NCBI GenBank assembly: GCA_035546535.1
Contig: DASZWQ010000176.1
Coordinates: 1 to 64,000 of the forward strand
DNA from: Pirellulales bacterium
GTDB lineage: Bacteria; Planctomycetota; Planctomycetia; Pirellulales; JACPPG01
Direction: 5' to 3'
DNA: 64,000 nt
Positions within the stretch are counted from its first letter, which is position 1. Every line of letters begins with the position of its first letter. A program made the translations under genes and the position numbers. Below the pieces are notes generated by a model. That model worked only from the letters and a program-made list of their open reading frames with translations. It did not search any database and was not told where the DNA came from. This document shows, piece after piece, positions 15,254-23,995 of the stretch.

Positions 15254-17557
15254 ATGGCGGGTCGCCCTCTGGCGTGGCTTTTTCTCGCGCTGTATTGCGC
15301 GGCGAGCGTCGCTCCCCCGGCGCGGGCCGACGTCACGGCGGAACAGGTGCGCGAGGCAATCGATCGCGGCGTCACCTATTTGCGCCGCCAGCAGTTTCCT
15401 GATGGCTCGTGGCAGGAAATCGCGCCGATCATGGCGGGCGGTGTCACCTCGCTGTGTACGCTGGCGCTGTTGAACGCGGGGGTGCCCAAAGACGACCCGC
15501 AGATTCAGGCGGCGCTGAATATCTTGCGACAGATTCCCGCGGTTTCGAACTATCCGACGGCACTGCAAACGATGGTGTTTGCCATCGCCGAACCAGAGAA
15601 AGATATCCAGTTGCTGCGCCGCAATGTGCGCTGGATCGAAGAGCAGCAAAAGCGCGACGCGGCGCATCGCGGTATGTGGAGCTACCCACTCGGCAATGGC
15701 GACAATTCCAACTCGCAATTCGCCATCCTGGCGCTGTACGAAGCGCAACGCGCGGGGGTCTCGATCAGCCCGCACATTTTGCGCACGGCGCTCAGCTATT
15801 GGACGCAGTCGCAAAACTCCGATGGCTCCTGGGGCTATCAGCCCGGCCAGCAGGGAACGGGCAGCATGACGTGCGCCGGCATCGGTGCCGTGGCGCTGGC
15901 TCTCGATGTGCTCGAAGAGGGGGACGCCACGGTCGAAGGCGCTAACGTGCGCTGCTGCCGGCCGCATCGTCAGCAAGGTTCCATCGATCAGGCGCTCGAT
16001 TGGCTCGCGAAGCATTTTTCGGTTCGCAGCAATCCCAACAACAACATGTGGCCTCTTTATTACCTTTACGGTTTGGAGCGCGCTGGCCGTTTGACGAATC
16101 AACGCTTCGTCGGCCTGCACGACTGGTACCGCGAAGGTTCCGAGGTGCTGGTCGAGCAGCAGAACCAGGTCACCGGCGCGTGGATCGAAAAGGGACTGGG
16201 GCAGATCAATCCGAATATCGGCACTAGTTTTGCCCTGTTATTTCTCGCCAAGGGGCGCCGGCCGGTTGTTGCCGCCAAGCTCAAACATCAGCCGAACGAA
16301 GATTGGAATCATCACCGCAAAGACCTGGCCCACGTGGTGGAGTACGCCGAAAAGCGCTGGAAACGCGACCTGACCTGGCAAATCATCGACGTCGACGCCG
16401 CCACGACCGAAGACCTGCTCGAAGCGCCGGTGCTGTACCTGTGCGGCGAGGACGCTCCGCAGATGAGCGATGAAGAAGTGCGGATGCTGCGCGACTACAT
16501 CAACCGTGGCGGTTTCATCCTGGGGGACGCTGTCTGTGGCGGCAAGGAATTCGATCGCGGCTTTCGGGCCCTCGTCGAGCGTGTGTTCCCTGAGCCCGAG
16601 TACAAGTTGCGCTTACTGCCCCCCGAGCATCCCATCTGGAGCGCCGAAGAGCCGGTCGACGCCCGCTACCAGAGGCCGCTGTGGGGCATCGATCTGGGGT
16701 GCCGGACGTGCGTCGTTTACTGTCCCGAAAACCTGTCCTGCTACTGGGAACTGGCGCGCGAGCATCGCGAACGAAAATACGGCGGCGACATGGAGGCCCG
16801 CATCGACGCGGCTAAGAAGATCGGTGTGAACGTGCTGGCCTATGCCACGAACCGCGACCCGAAATACAAGCTCGACCTGCCGCAACTGGCGGGCGCCGGT
16901 CCGCGCGAAGCATTCGATCGCGCCAAGCTGTACGTCGCCACGGTACGACATTCCGGCGGCGCGAATGTCGCGCCTTTGGCGCTTCCGAACCTGCTGCGCT
17001 ATCTGTCGGGCGAACTCGGTTTGCGCGCCAATACCGACGATCGCGAGCTGGGCCTGGCCGACGACCGGCTGTTCGAATTCCCGGTCGTGTTCATGCACGG
17101 CCGCGAGAAGTTTTCGCTCAGCGAGCAGGAACGCGAGAAGTTGAAGACATTCTTGCAGCGGGGCGGCGTGTTGTTCGCCGACGCGATCTGCACGAGCGAG
17201 GCCTTCGCTGGGGCATTCCGGCAGGAAATCGCCACGATGTTTCCCGATCACCCGTTGAAAACAATCTCGGCCGACGATCCGCTGTTCACCACCAAGTACG
17301 GTGGATTCGATTTGAAGACCGTGACGCGCCGCGAGGCGGCGCCGCCGGACGCCGATGGTCGCCCGAAAACGGCCGTCCGCGAAGTCGCGCCGGAGCTCGA
17401 GGTGCTGCAACTCGACGATCGCTACGCCGTGATCTTTTCGCGCTACGATTTGAGCTGCGCCCTGGAAAAGCACGAAACGGCCGGCTGCTTCGGCTACTCG
17501 AGCGATTCGGCCGCGCGCATCGGGCTGAACGCGCTTCTGTACGCGATCGAGCAGTAG
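15254..17557 (+). CDS. Terpenoid-cyclase-like toroid plus DUF4159 protein
   Basis: This 767-residue exported protein has a signal peptide (LAWLFLALYCAASVAPPARA). Residues about 25-340 form repeated helical hairpins with GVTYLRRQQFPDGSW and NSDGSWGYQPGQQG motifs, the QXXDGSW pattern of prenyltransferase/squalene-cyclase alpha-toroids. The second half carries two DUF4159 units: one with DYINRGGFILGDAVCGG, another with LKTFLQRGGVLFADAICTS. DUF4159 is common in planctomycetes and often sits near MoxR/DUF58 genes, which are not present here. No enzymatic role is shown; it may bind or scan surface polymers. I chose the ATG at 15254 over the GTG at 15248 because GGAG at 15242-15245 is then correctly spaced. 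Confidence 0.8.
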   Translation: MAGRPLAWLFLALYCAASVAPPARADVTAEQVREAIDRGVTYLRRQQFPDGSWQEIAPIMAGGVTSLCTLALLNAGVPKDDPQIQAALNILRQIPAVSNYPTALQTMVFAIAEPEKDIQLLRRNVRWIEEQQKRDAAHRGMWSYPLGNGDNSNSQFAILALYEAQRAGVSISPHILRTALSYWTQSQNSDGSWGYQPGQQGTGSMTCAGIGAVALALDVLEEGDATVEGANVRCCRPHRQQGSIDQALDWLAKHFSVRSNPNNNMWPLYYLYGLERAGRLTNQRFVGLHDWYREGSEVLVEQQNQVTGAWIEKGLGQINPNIGTSFALLFLAKGRRPVVAAKLKHQPNEDWNHHRKDLAHVVEYAEKRWKRDLTWQIIDVDAATTEDLLEAPVLYLCGEDAPQMSDEEVRMLRDYINRGGFILGDAVCGGKEFDRGFRALVERVFPEPEYKLRLLPPEHPIWSAEEPVDARYQRPLWGIDLGCRTCVVYCPENLSCYWELAREHRERKYGGDMEARIDAAKKIGVNVLAYATNRDPKYKLDLPQLAGAGPREAFDRAKLYVATVRHSGGANVAPLALPNLLRYLSGELGLRANTDDRELGLADDRLFEFPVVFMHGREKFSLSEQEREKLKTFLQRGGVLFADAICTSEAFAGAFRQEIATMFPDHPLKTISADDPLFTTKYGGFDLKTVTRREAAPPDADGRPKTAVREVAPELEVLQLDDRYAVIFSRYDLSCALEKHETAGCFGYSSDSAARIGLNALLYAIEQ

Positions 17558-17807
17558 GACCGCGGCGACCATCGGCATTTCTATTGCCGGGCTCGGTGGG
17601 TCCGCAATCGGTGCCTTTGAAATCCCGGGCTCGCAAAGCCCCGCCACAGAGGACGGGCCATCGTAATTGCGACCCACGCAGCGGGCGGCTAGCATAGCGT
17701 CATGTGCGCGGCCGGTGCTCCGCGGGCATGGCAAAGTTGCGTGGCAAGCTGATTGCCACGCCGAAAAGTGTTCCCTCCTTGCATCCTCCTCCCTCAGAGA
17801 CCCTGTC

Positions 17808-19115
17808 ATGACCCGATCTCCGCTCAGTCGTCGTGAATTCTTGCACCAGGCGGCGTTGGCCGGCACCGGCGTCGCCACGGTCGGCTTGCTGCCGCGCATA
17901 GCGCCTGCCGCGGCGCCGCGTTCGCCTAACGACAAGTTGAATATCGGCGTGATCGGCGTCGCCGCCCAAGGCGCTTACAACCTGGGAAACGTGGCGACCG
18001 AGAACATCGTGGCCCTGTGCGATATCGACCAGCACCGCCTGGCCGAGGCGGCCGACAAGCACCCGAACGCCAAGAAGTACGCCGACTATCGGCAGATGCT
18101 CGATCAAAAAGATCTCGACGCTGTCGTGGTTGCCACGCCCGACCATTCGCACGCCATTCCCGCGGTGTGGGCGCTGAAACGTGGGCTGGATGTGTATTGC
18201 GAGAAGCCGCTGGCTCATTCGGTCTATGAAGTGCGACAGGTCCGCAACTGGGCCGCCAAGCAAAAAGCGGTCACGCAAATGGGCACGCAGATTCATAACA
18301 CCGGCGACAACTATCGCCGCGTCGTCGAGCTGGTGCAGGCGGGTGCGCTGGGAAAGGTCGGACGCGTACACGTCTGGAAAGAGAAGGATTCGCGCCTCGG
18401 GCACGGCAAACGGGTCAAGCAAGGTACGCCCCCGGACTACGTCGACTACGATTTGTGGGTTGGGGCCGCGCCGATGCGCCCCTTCGACGAATCGCACTTC
18501 CACTTCAATTGGCGCTACTGGTGGGATTTCGGCGGCGGCATCCTGGCCGACTTCGGCTGTCACTTCATGGACCTGCCGTTCTGGGCCCTCAACTTGCGCT
18601 ATCCCAAGAGCGTGCAAGCCAAGGGCGAGATCACGTACCACGCCGACAACGACGTGCCGGACAACATGCAGGTCGATTACGAATTCCCGGCGCGCGGCGA
18701 TATGCCGCCGGTACACCTCACCTGGTATCACGGCACGTGGAAGCCCGAGGGGGCCGAGGCCTATGGCAAGGGGAGCGCGGTCTTGTTCGAAGGGGAACGC
18801 GGCCGACTGCTGGCCGATTACGGCACGCGGAAGCTGTTCCTTGAACCGGGTCTCACCGCCGAGACGCCGCCGGAAACGATTCCGCCCTCGATCGGGCATC
18901 ATCAGGAATGGATCCGCGCCTGCAAAACGCGCGACAACACGACTTGCAACTTCGACTATTCGGGCGCGCTGGCCGAAGCAGTGCTCTTGGGCAACGTCTC
19001 GTACCGCGCCGGCGGCAAGAAACTCGACTGGGATGGCGAACTGCTGAAGGCCACCAACTGCCCCGAGGCCGACAACTACCTGCAGCGCGAATACCGTCCC
19101 GGTTGGACGCTGTGA
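17808..19115 (+). CDS. Tat-exported Gfo/Idh/MocA-family oxidoreductase
   Basis: This 435-residue protein starts with a twin-arginine signal (SRREFLHQAALAGTGVATVGLL), so the folded, cofactor-loaded protein is probably exported. The Rossmann domain follows: NIGVIGVAAQGAY, VALCDID, then VVVATPDHSHAIPAVWALKRGLDVYCEKPLA with the EKP lysine. The C-terminal beta domain includes YWWDFGGGILADFGCHFMD, where the catalytic His lies in related enzymes. Such proteins oxidise or isomerise sugars and inositols, and planctomycetes have many of them. The substrate cannot be read here. The ATG at 17808 is chosen because the Tat motif starts right after it; an upstream frame extension lacks signal features. Confidence 0.82.
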   Translation: MTRSPLSRREFLHQAALAGTGVATVGLLPRIAPAAAPRSPNDKLNIGVIGVAAQGAYNLGNVATENIVALCDIDQHRLAEAADKHPNAKKYADYRQMLDQKDLDAVVVATPDHSHAIPAVWALKRGLDVYCEKPLAHSVYEVRQVRNWAAKQKAVTQMGTQIHNTGDNYRRVVELVQAGALGKVGRVHVWKEKDSRLGHGKRVKQGTPPDYVDYDLWVGAAPMRPFDESHFHFNWRYWWDFGGGILADFGCHFMDLPFWALNLRYPKSVQAKGEITYHADNDVPDNMQVDYEFPARGDMPPVHLTWYHGTWKPEGAEAYGKGSAVLFEGERGRLLADYGTRKLFLEPGLTAETPPETIPPSIGHHQEWIRACKTRDNTTCNFDYSGALAEAVLLGNVSYRAGGKKLDWDGELLKATNCPEADNYLQREYRPGWTL

Positions 19116-19166
19116 AGAAGTTGGCAGAGGGCAGCGGGCAGCCGGCAGAAAGGCAGTAGCCGGTAG

Positions 19167-19256
19167 TCAGTATCCGGTAGTCAGTAGTCAGTAGTCAGTA
19201 GTCAGTAGTCAGTAGTCAGTAGTCAGTAGTCAGTAGTCAGTAGTCAGTAGTCAGTG
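19167..19256 (+). repeat. 7-bp tandem array (AGTAGTC)n
   Basis: About eleven nearly perfect copies of a 7-base unit (gtagtca) run from about 19177 to 19254, preceded by two diverged copies. It lies between convergent genes. Short pieces of the same words recur at 22268-22285 and 29935-29956, again between genes. Confidence 0.85.
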
Positions 19257-19285
19257 AGGGAGGCGCGTCCTCGGCTCCCTATTTT

Positions 19286-19310
19286 GCCGCCGGGCTTGCG
19301 CGGCGGTTTT
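19286..19310 (+). terminator. Candidate intrinsic terminator after the Gfo/Idh gene
   Basis: GCCGCC (19286-19291) and GGCGG (19302-19306) form a GC-rich stem followed by TTTTG. It lies between the convergent Gfo/Idh and lysA genes. A longer cousin, TAGCCGCCGGGC / GCCCGGCGGGCTA, occurs at 22317-22343, so it may be a repeat-derived terminator. Confidence 0.45.
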
Positions 19311-19327
19311 GCTACGCGCCGCGCCTC

Positions 19328-20629
19328 TTACTCGCTCGCCGGAATCGATTCGCCGCGGACGATATCCTCGAACGATTGCCGGCTGCGCACGAGGTGCGCC
19401 CGCCCCGAGCGAATCAGCACCTCGGCGGCCAGCGGCTTCGAGTTGTAATTCGAGGCCATCACCGAACCGTATGCTCCGGCGTTCTCGATCACGACCAGGT
19501 CGCCTACCTCGGCAGCCGGCAAGCTGCGGGTGGCGACGAAGCCCCCTTCGTTCTGTGTGAAGATATCGCCTGACTCGCACAACGGTCCGCCCACCACCAC
19601 GTCTGTCAGTGGACGTTCTGCTCGATTACCGCCGCGCGGCACGATCGACATCGGATGATACGACCCATACAGAATCGGTCGCGCCAGATTGTTGAATCCG
19701 GCGTCGAGCAGGTAGAACGTGTTGCCGCCCATCTGCTTGATCGCGCGAATCTCGCTCACCAGGTAGCCGCTTTCGGCCACCAGGTAGCGGCCCGGCTCGA
19801 TCTCCAGATGCACCGGATGGCCGAAGGCGCTTTCCAGCCGCTTGCGCGTCTTGTCCCACAGCCCGAAATAAATATCCAGGTCGACGTATGACTCGCCGGA
19901 CTTGTACGGCACGGGCAACCCGCCGCCGGCGCTGATCGACGTGATCGAGCGCCCGGCCGCCAGGGCCAATTTTTCCATGGCGTCGCAGACCTGCGACAAG
20001 TGCGCGAGGTCCGTGCCCGACCCGATGTGCAAGTGCAGCCCCGTTACGCCCAGCCCATGATGATCGGCGCGGCGCAGGCAGTCATCGAGTTGTTCGTGCC
20101 AGATGCCGTGCTTCGACTGATCGCCGCCGGTGTTCGTCTTGCGGCTATGTCCGTGGCCGAAGCCCGGGTTCACACGCAGCGTGATCGAACGCCCCGGCGC
20201 GACCGCGCCCAGTTGATCGATCATGTCGGGCGAGCCGCAATTGACGTGCAGCCCGAGCGCCACAACCAGGTCGAGCGATTCGCGATCGAAGATATCGGCC
20301 GTGTAGACGATCGGCGGTGGGTCGCCCGCGGCCGAATAACCGGCGGCCAGGGCGCGGTTGACCTCGCCCGCGCTCACGGCGTCGACCAGCACGCCGGCGC
20401 GGCGCACCAGGTCGAGAATCGCCAGGTTCGAGTTCGCCTTTTGCGCGTAGCGAATCGTGTCGAAGCTGCGCAGATCTTCGATCCGCTCTTGAATCTTGGC
20501 GGCGTCGTAAGCGTAAAACGGCGTGCCGAACTGCCGGGCGAGCTCGTCGACGCTCAGGCCCGCGATTTCGTGGCGCAAAACTGGAAAGGCATCGGCCGGA
20601 GCGGTCAGGGATCGGGTCGAGGATGTCAT
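19328..20629 (-). CDS. lysA: Diaminopimelate decarboxylase
   Basis: This 433-residue PLP enzyme decarboxylates meso-diaminopimelate to L-lysine in the cytoplasm, the last step of lysine synthesis. The fold type III barrel has its PLP lysine in IRYAQKANSN (Lys64), the GVLVDAVSAGEVNRAL motif, LHLHIGSGTDL, a GGGLPVPY glycine loop and EPGRYLVAESG. The C-terminal VVGGPLCESGDIF segment carries the Cys/Glu active-site residues of the partner subunit. The length is normal. It is transcribed alone, with a 330-base divergent region upstream. Confidence 0.92.
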   Translation of the reverse strand: MTSSTRSLTAPADAFPVLRHEIAGLSVDELARQFGTPFYAYDAAKIQERIEDLRSFDTIRYAQKANSNLAILDLVRRAGVLVDAVSAGEVNRALAAGYSAAGDPPPIVYTADIFDRESLDLVVALGLHVNCGSPDMIDQLGAVAPGRSITLRVNPGFGHGHSRKTNTGGDQSKHGIWHEQLDDCLRRADHHGLGVTGLHLHIGSGTDLAHLSQVCDAMEKLALAAGRSITSISAGGGLPVPYKSGESYVDLDIYFGLWDKTRKRLESAFGHPVHLEIEPGRYLVAESGYLVSEIRAIKQMGGNTFYLLDAGFNNLARPILYGSYHPMSIVPRGGNRAERPLTDVVVGGPLCESGDIFTQNEGGFVATRSLPAAEVGDLVVIENAGAYGSVMASNYNSKPLAAEVLIRSGRAHLVRSRQSFEDIVRGESIPASE

Positions 20630-20960
20630 CGAAAAACCTGGAGGATAGGGGGCGAGAAATTCCAGTATATCAGGCCGTTTCTACACGACGAGGCGGCGGA
20701 CTCACACGCTCTTCCATGGGCGTGCAACATGTCCACCGGCAAGAGGGGGCGGTTTCGCTACGGGTTCGCCTGGTGGTCGAGTCTCGACTGATAAACCGGT
20801 CAGAACGGTTGGCGAAACGTGCTCGGCGGCTGACGAACCCTATCAAGTTCCGGGCGACCAACCGCCGATTTGCACCGAAAGCGGCCCGGGCGATAGACTT
20901 ATCACGGCAGGCCGCACAGGCGGTCAATCTTCCCCGGCGAAGCGAGCATAGGCATTTCCG
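20630..20960. other. Divergent intergenic region
   Basis: About 330 bases lie between the divergently read lysA and the small gene at 20961. It should contain both promoters. I see no clear -35/-10 pair, riboswitch fold or lysine-box that I could defend. Confidence 0.4.
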
Positions 20961-21221
20961 ATGGTCGAACGCACCAAGTATCAGCAGAACATCATCAAGC
21001 GCTTCTACGAGAACCAGGATGCAATCCTGACGCAGCGTCTGGGGGAGCAGATCACGGAGCTTTACCTGGCTGAGGGAAAAGCGCGCGAAAAGCAGTGGAC
21101 GAAGGTGGTCGGCACGCTCGAAAAACTTAAAGTCCCTAAAGCCCGCATCGACCACGTCCGCAAAGCCGACAATCCTTCGCTAGTCGCCAAGGTGCTGGAA
21201 GAGATCCTGGCCAAGAACTGA
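20961..21221 (+). CDS. Small helical hypothetical protein
   Basis: This 86-residue soluble protein is predicted all-helical and highly charged (MVERTKYQQNIIKRFYENQD... through ...VAKVLEEILAKN), with no signal peptide. It looks like a conserved planctomycete small protein of unknown function, but I cannot name a family. Codon use is GC-rich at third positions, like its neighbours, which supports it being real. No ribosome site is evident before the ATG, as is common here. Confidence 0.65.
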   Translation: MVERTKYQQNIIKRFYENQDAILTQRLGEQITELYLAEGKAREKQWTKVVGTLEKLKVPKARIDHVRKADNPSLVAKVLEEILAKN

Positions 21222-21446
21222 GCCACTGGCTCGGAAGATTTTGCCACAGAGCACGCCGAGGACACAGAGAATCAGAAAATGAGTAGAGAGCGAGGGAATA
21301 CCACTTCTTTCTCTTACTCATCATTCTGCACTCTTACATTGGCATTCCTCGGTGCCCTCTGTGAACTCGGTGGCCGGTCGGCTTTCTGACTACCGACTAC
21401 TTCCTCTGTGCTCACTGCCTGCTGCCCTCCGCCGACTGCCTACTAT

Positions 21447-22220
21447 CTAATGCACCAGCACGCCGGAGTAGAACTTCTCCTCGCCGCGATCGGTGCGCAG
21501 GACGAGTGCTCCATCGTCGGCGATTTTCACACAGGTGCCCTGAGCGCGCCGCGTGCCTGATTCGATCGTGATCTGCTTGTCATGCTGCAGGCAGGCGCGG
21601 TTCGCTTTGCGCCCGACTTCCGCCGCATTGGCTGCCAATTGTCCTAGATGAGGCCACAGTCGGCCGAGCAGTTCCAGGAGCACGTCGGTGCGCGACAATT
21701 CGCGCCCGGCCAGATCGGCCAAGGACGTTGCCCGTTCGCGCAGTTCGGCCGGGGCCGCCGCCGCGCGATTGTTCACGTTCAGGCCGATCCCCAGCACGTG
21801 CTTGCCGTTGGGCAGTCCCTCGACCAGGATGCCGGCCAGCTTGCGTCCCGAGGCAAAGACGTCATTCGGCCAGTGCAGTCCCAGAGACCCGCCAGGAATG
21901 GTCGGCCGTACCGCATCGACGATCGCCAAGGCCACGGCGAGCGACATGAGTGGATAGTTCTGCCGCTTGATCCCTTGCGCCGCGGGATCGAACACCACGC
22001 TGCACGCCAGGCTGCCGGGGCCCGTCCACCAGCGGTTGGCGCCGCGCCCGCGGCCGGCCGTCTGCTCGTCGGCGATCACAAGCGCCGTCTCATCCGCCGG
22101 CAAATCGAGTGCAATATCGCGGGCCCGATCGTTCGTCGATGTGAGCTCGACGTAATGCTCGACGTGCGAGAGCGACCCCTCGCGCAGCAAACGTTCGACA
22201 TCGATGGTGGACGAGGGCAT
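21447..22220 (-). CDS. birA: Biotin--[acetyl-CoA-carboxylase] ligase, short form
   Basis: This 257-residue enzyme activates biotin with ATP and joins it to the carrier lysine of biotin-dependent carboxylases. It shows VELTSTNDRAR at the start of the catalytic core, the biotinyl-AMP loop EQTAGRGRGANRWW, and the LHWPNDVFASGRKLAGILVE motif with its catalytic lysine. A C-terminal SH3-like domain follows. The N-terminal winged-helix DNA-binding domain of repressor-type BirA is absent, so this is a ligase only. Confidence 0.9.
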   Translation of the reverse strand: MPSSTIDVERLLREGSLSHVEHYVELTSTNDRARDIALDLPADETALVIADEQTAGRGRGANRWWTGPGSLACSVVFDPAAQGIKRQNYPLMSLAVALAIVDAVRPTIPGGSLGLHWPNDVFASGRKLAGILVEGLPNGKHVLGIGLNVNNRAAAAPAELRERATSLADLAGRELSRTDVLLELLGRLWPHLGQLAANAAEVGRKANRACLQHDKQITIESGTRRAQGTCVKIADDGALVLRTDRGEEKFYSGVLVH

Positions 22221-22316
22221 GGGGAATTAGTGGGCAGTCGGCCGAGGGCAGATGGCAGTGAGTAAAGAGTCGGTAGTCAGTGGTCAGCGCGTGGGGGCCG
22301 GCATCAATTTCCTATT

Positions 22317-22343
22317 TAGCCGCCGGGCTTGCCCGGCGGGCTA
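22317..22343. repeat. GC-rich palindrome TAGCCGCCGGGC...
   Basis: TAGCCGCCGGGC and GCCCGGCGGGCTA meet around a TT centre, with one base slipped. Downstream (22352-22380) another piece with GCCGGCGGCTAAG follows. It sits between birA and ftr along with degenerate AGTAGTC-like words and is a likely REP-type element or terminator. Confidence 0.5.
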
Positions 22344-22442
22344 CGAATCAAGAAGCGCGGGGCAAGCGCCGGCGGCTAAGTAAAGGTTGACGCGAACCGC
22401 GTTCTCGTCGCTGCCCGCTGCCGACTGCCCTCTGCCCGCTAC

Positions 22443-23384
22443 TCACTGCCCCTGCTTCTCCGGGTGCAAATAGACGAAACTCTTGCCCAGTCGGCCGCCG
22501 TAGTTGCCGGCCGAGATCTTTACCAACCCCGGCGTTTCGACCGAGGCAGCGATCGCGGCGTGCGTCGCGCGGGCGATCGTCGGCAGATCGGCGCCGTTGA
22601 TGATGATCTCCATGATCGAATGGACGCCCGAGGGCACTTTCGACTTCTCGCCCAGCTTGTCGCGCAGCGTCGGACAGAACTCGGCGTAGGTGCTGGCGAT
22701 CGTGAACGAGTACCGGCTGCCGGCCTTCGACCCGCTGGCCGCGATGCCGCCGGGAAAGGGCATGATCACGCCGGGCGTGGCGGCCACGGCTCGCGTGCCC
22801 GCCTCGGCCGCCGCGAGGGCCGCGTCAAGCGTCGCGCCCATGTACCACAGGTTGCCCCCCATCAACCCATCGCGAAACCCAAAGCGCCGATCCAGAGCGA
22901 ACTCGCCTCCCAGGATCGGAATGACCCACACGGGGCGATCGTTGCGCACGTCGCGGAATTGGTAACCGTCGCCGAAGAAGGCGATCTTGCGCCCCAGCTT
23001 GAAGTAATCTTCACTGGTTTGAGCGTTACCGTCGATCAGGTTGAAGCAACTGGTCGTCGGGCAGGTGAGCACATTCTGGCTCAAACGCACCAAGAGCGAG
23101 CGCTCGAGCGCCTCGCGCCGGTCCTTGCGGAACCGCGGCACGTGAAACTGCACGATCGCGCCGGGGCGCCCGTCGGGCGTGGGAAAGCTGGTGTCGCCCC
23201 CCGGTCCCACGTAGCGGTCCAAACCCGCCTCGCAATCGCACAAAATCGTGCTCGAGGCATTGCCCGTGGCGGCCCGCACGGCCTCGTCCAGCCATTTACG
23301 GTCGCGGGCCGTGATCAGCACCTCGGCATAGATGCTGCGAAAGGCTTCGGCGTAGGTGTCTTCGACTTCGGCTCGGTGCGTCAC
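22443..23384 (-). CDS. ftr: Formylmethanofuran:tetrahydromethanopterin N-formyltransferase
   Basis: This 313-residue protein (family about 295-305) moves the formyl group between methanofuran and tetrahydromethanopterin in the C1 pathway that planctomycetes share with methylotrophs and archaea. It shows the Ftr segments EDTYAEAFRSIYAEVLITA, GPGGDTSFPTPDGRPGA, VLTCPTTSCFN and GDGYQFRD. It is cytoplasmic. The start overlaps the stop of the cyclo-ligase gene by 4 bases (23381-23384). No other H4MPT genes (Fhc, Mch, Fae, MtdB) are in this window, so the rest of the pathway must be encoded elsewhere. Confidence 0.9.
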   Translation of the reverse strand: MTHRAEVEDTYAEAFRSIYAEVLITARDRKWLDEAVRAATGNASSTILCDCEAGLDRYVGPGGDTSFPTPDGRPGAIVQFHVPRFRKDRREALERSLLVRLSQNVLTCPTTSCFNLIDGNAQTSEDYFKLGRKIAFFGDGYQFRDVRNDRPVWVIPILGGEFALDRRFGFRDGLMGGNLWYMGATLDAALAAAEAGTRAVAATPGVIMPFPGGIAASGSKAGSRYSFTIASTYAEFCPTLRDKLGEKSKVPSGVHSIMEIIINGADLPTIARATHAAIAASVETPGLVKISAGNYGGRLGKSFVYLHPEKQGQ

Positions 23385-23995
23385 GCCGATCCTCGCCCCC
23401 GGCCGGGGTAAATGTCTTTCTCGGTGATGATCTTGTCCATGAAGATGTCATGTTCGCCGACCGGAATCTCGGGGAAGAGCTGGCACTCAAAGGCCAGAGC
23501 CACGAGCGGCGCGTCCGGGCGGGCGTGCTCGAGCAGCTTGTCGTAGTAGCCCATCCCGTGCCCCATCCGCGCCCCGCGCCGATCAAAGGCCACGCCCGGG
23601 ACCATCACCAGGTCCAGTTCCTTGACGTCGATTCGCTTGCCCGGTGCGTCACGCAGCTCGGGCTTGGGCTCGAGAATCTTGTACATGCCGATCGACAGCT
23701 CGTCCATGTTCTCCAGCAGGAACAACTCCAGTTCGCCGTCGACGCAGTACGGCACTACGATCCGCTTGCCGTGCCCCAGGGCGCCCGGCAATGAATGCCG
23801 GGTGCGGACCTCGGTACGGACGTCGACATAGAACATCACCGTACCGGCGGCGGCATATTCCGGCAGGGCCATGAATCGCTCGACGATTTTTTCGCTCAAG
23901 GGCTCCTTGTCGAGCTGCGCCTTGCGATTGGCGTGGGCCTGCTCGCGAATCTCGGTCTTGCGGGCGCGTAACTGCTCGGCCTGATCAACGTTCAT
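23381..23995 (-). CDS. 5-formyltetrahydrofolate cyclo-ligase family protein
   Basis: This 204-residue protein belongs to the 5-FTHF cyclo-ligase (MTHFS) family, which makes 5,10-methenyl-THF from 5-formyl-THF with ATP. It shows the N-terminal KTEIREQAHANRKAQ helix, GTVMFYVDVRTEVRT, and the glycine-rich LVMVPGVAFDRRGARMGHGMGYYDKLL motif that binds ATP and folate. It is translationally coupled to ftr by a 4-base overlap, an arrangement that hints at a role in pterin C1 metabolism rather than only folate repair. Such a switch is not provable from sequence. Confidence 0.85.
   Translation of the reverse strand: MNVDQAEQLRARKTEIREQAHANRKAQLDKEPLSEKIVERFMALPEYAAAGTVMFYVDVRTEVRTRHSLPGALGHGKRIVVPYCVDGELELFLLENMDELSIGMYKILEPKPELRDAPGKRIDVKELDLVMVPGVAFDRRGARMGHGMGYYDKLLEHARPDAPLVALAFECQLFPEIPVGEHDIFMDKIITEKDIYPGRGRGSA

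Noticed and set aside
16613-17935. Long minus-strand open frame opposite the DUF4159 gene
   Set aside because: It is the antisense shadow of a clearly coding GC-rich gene with signal peptide and domain motifs; its own translation is Arg/Ala/Gly-rich with no family features.
19167-19256. Possible replication-origin iterons
   Set aside because: The unit is only 7 bp, sits between convergent genes, lacks an adjacent replication gene, and its words are scattered in other gaps.
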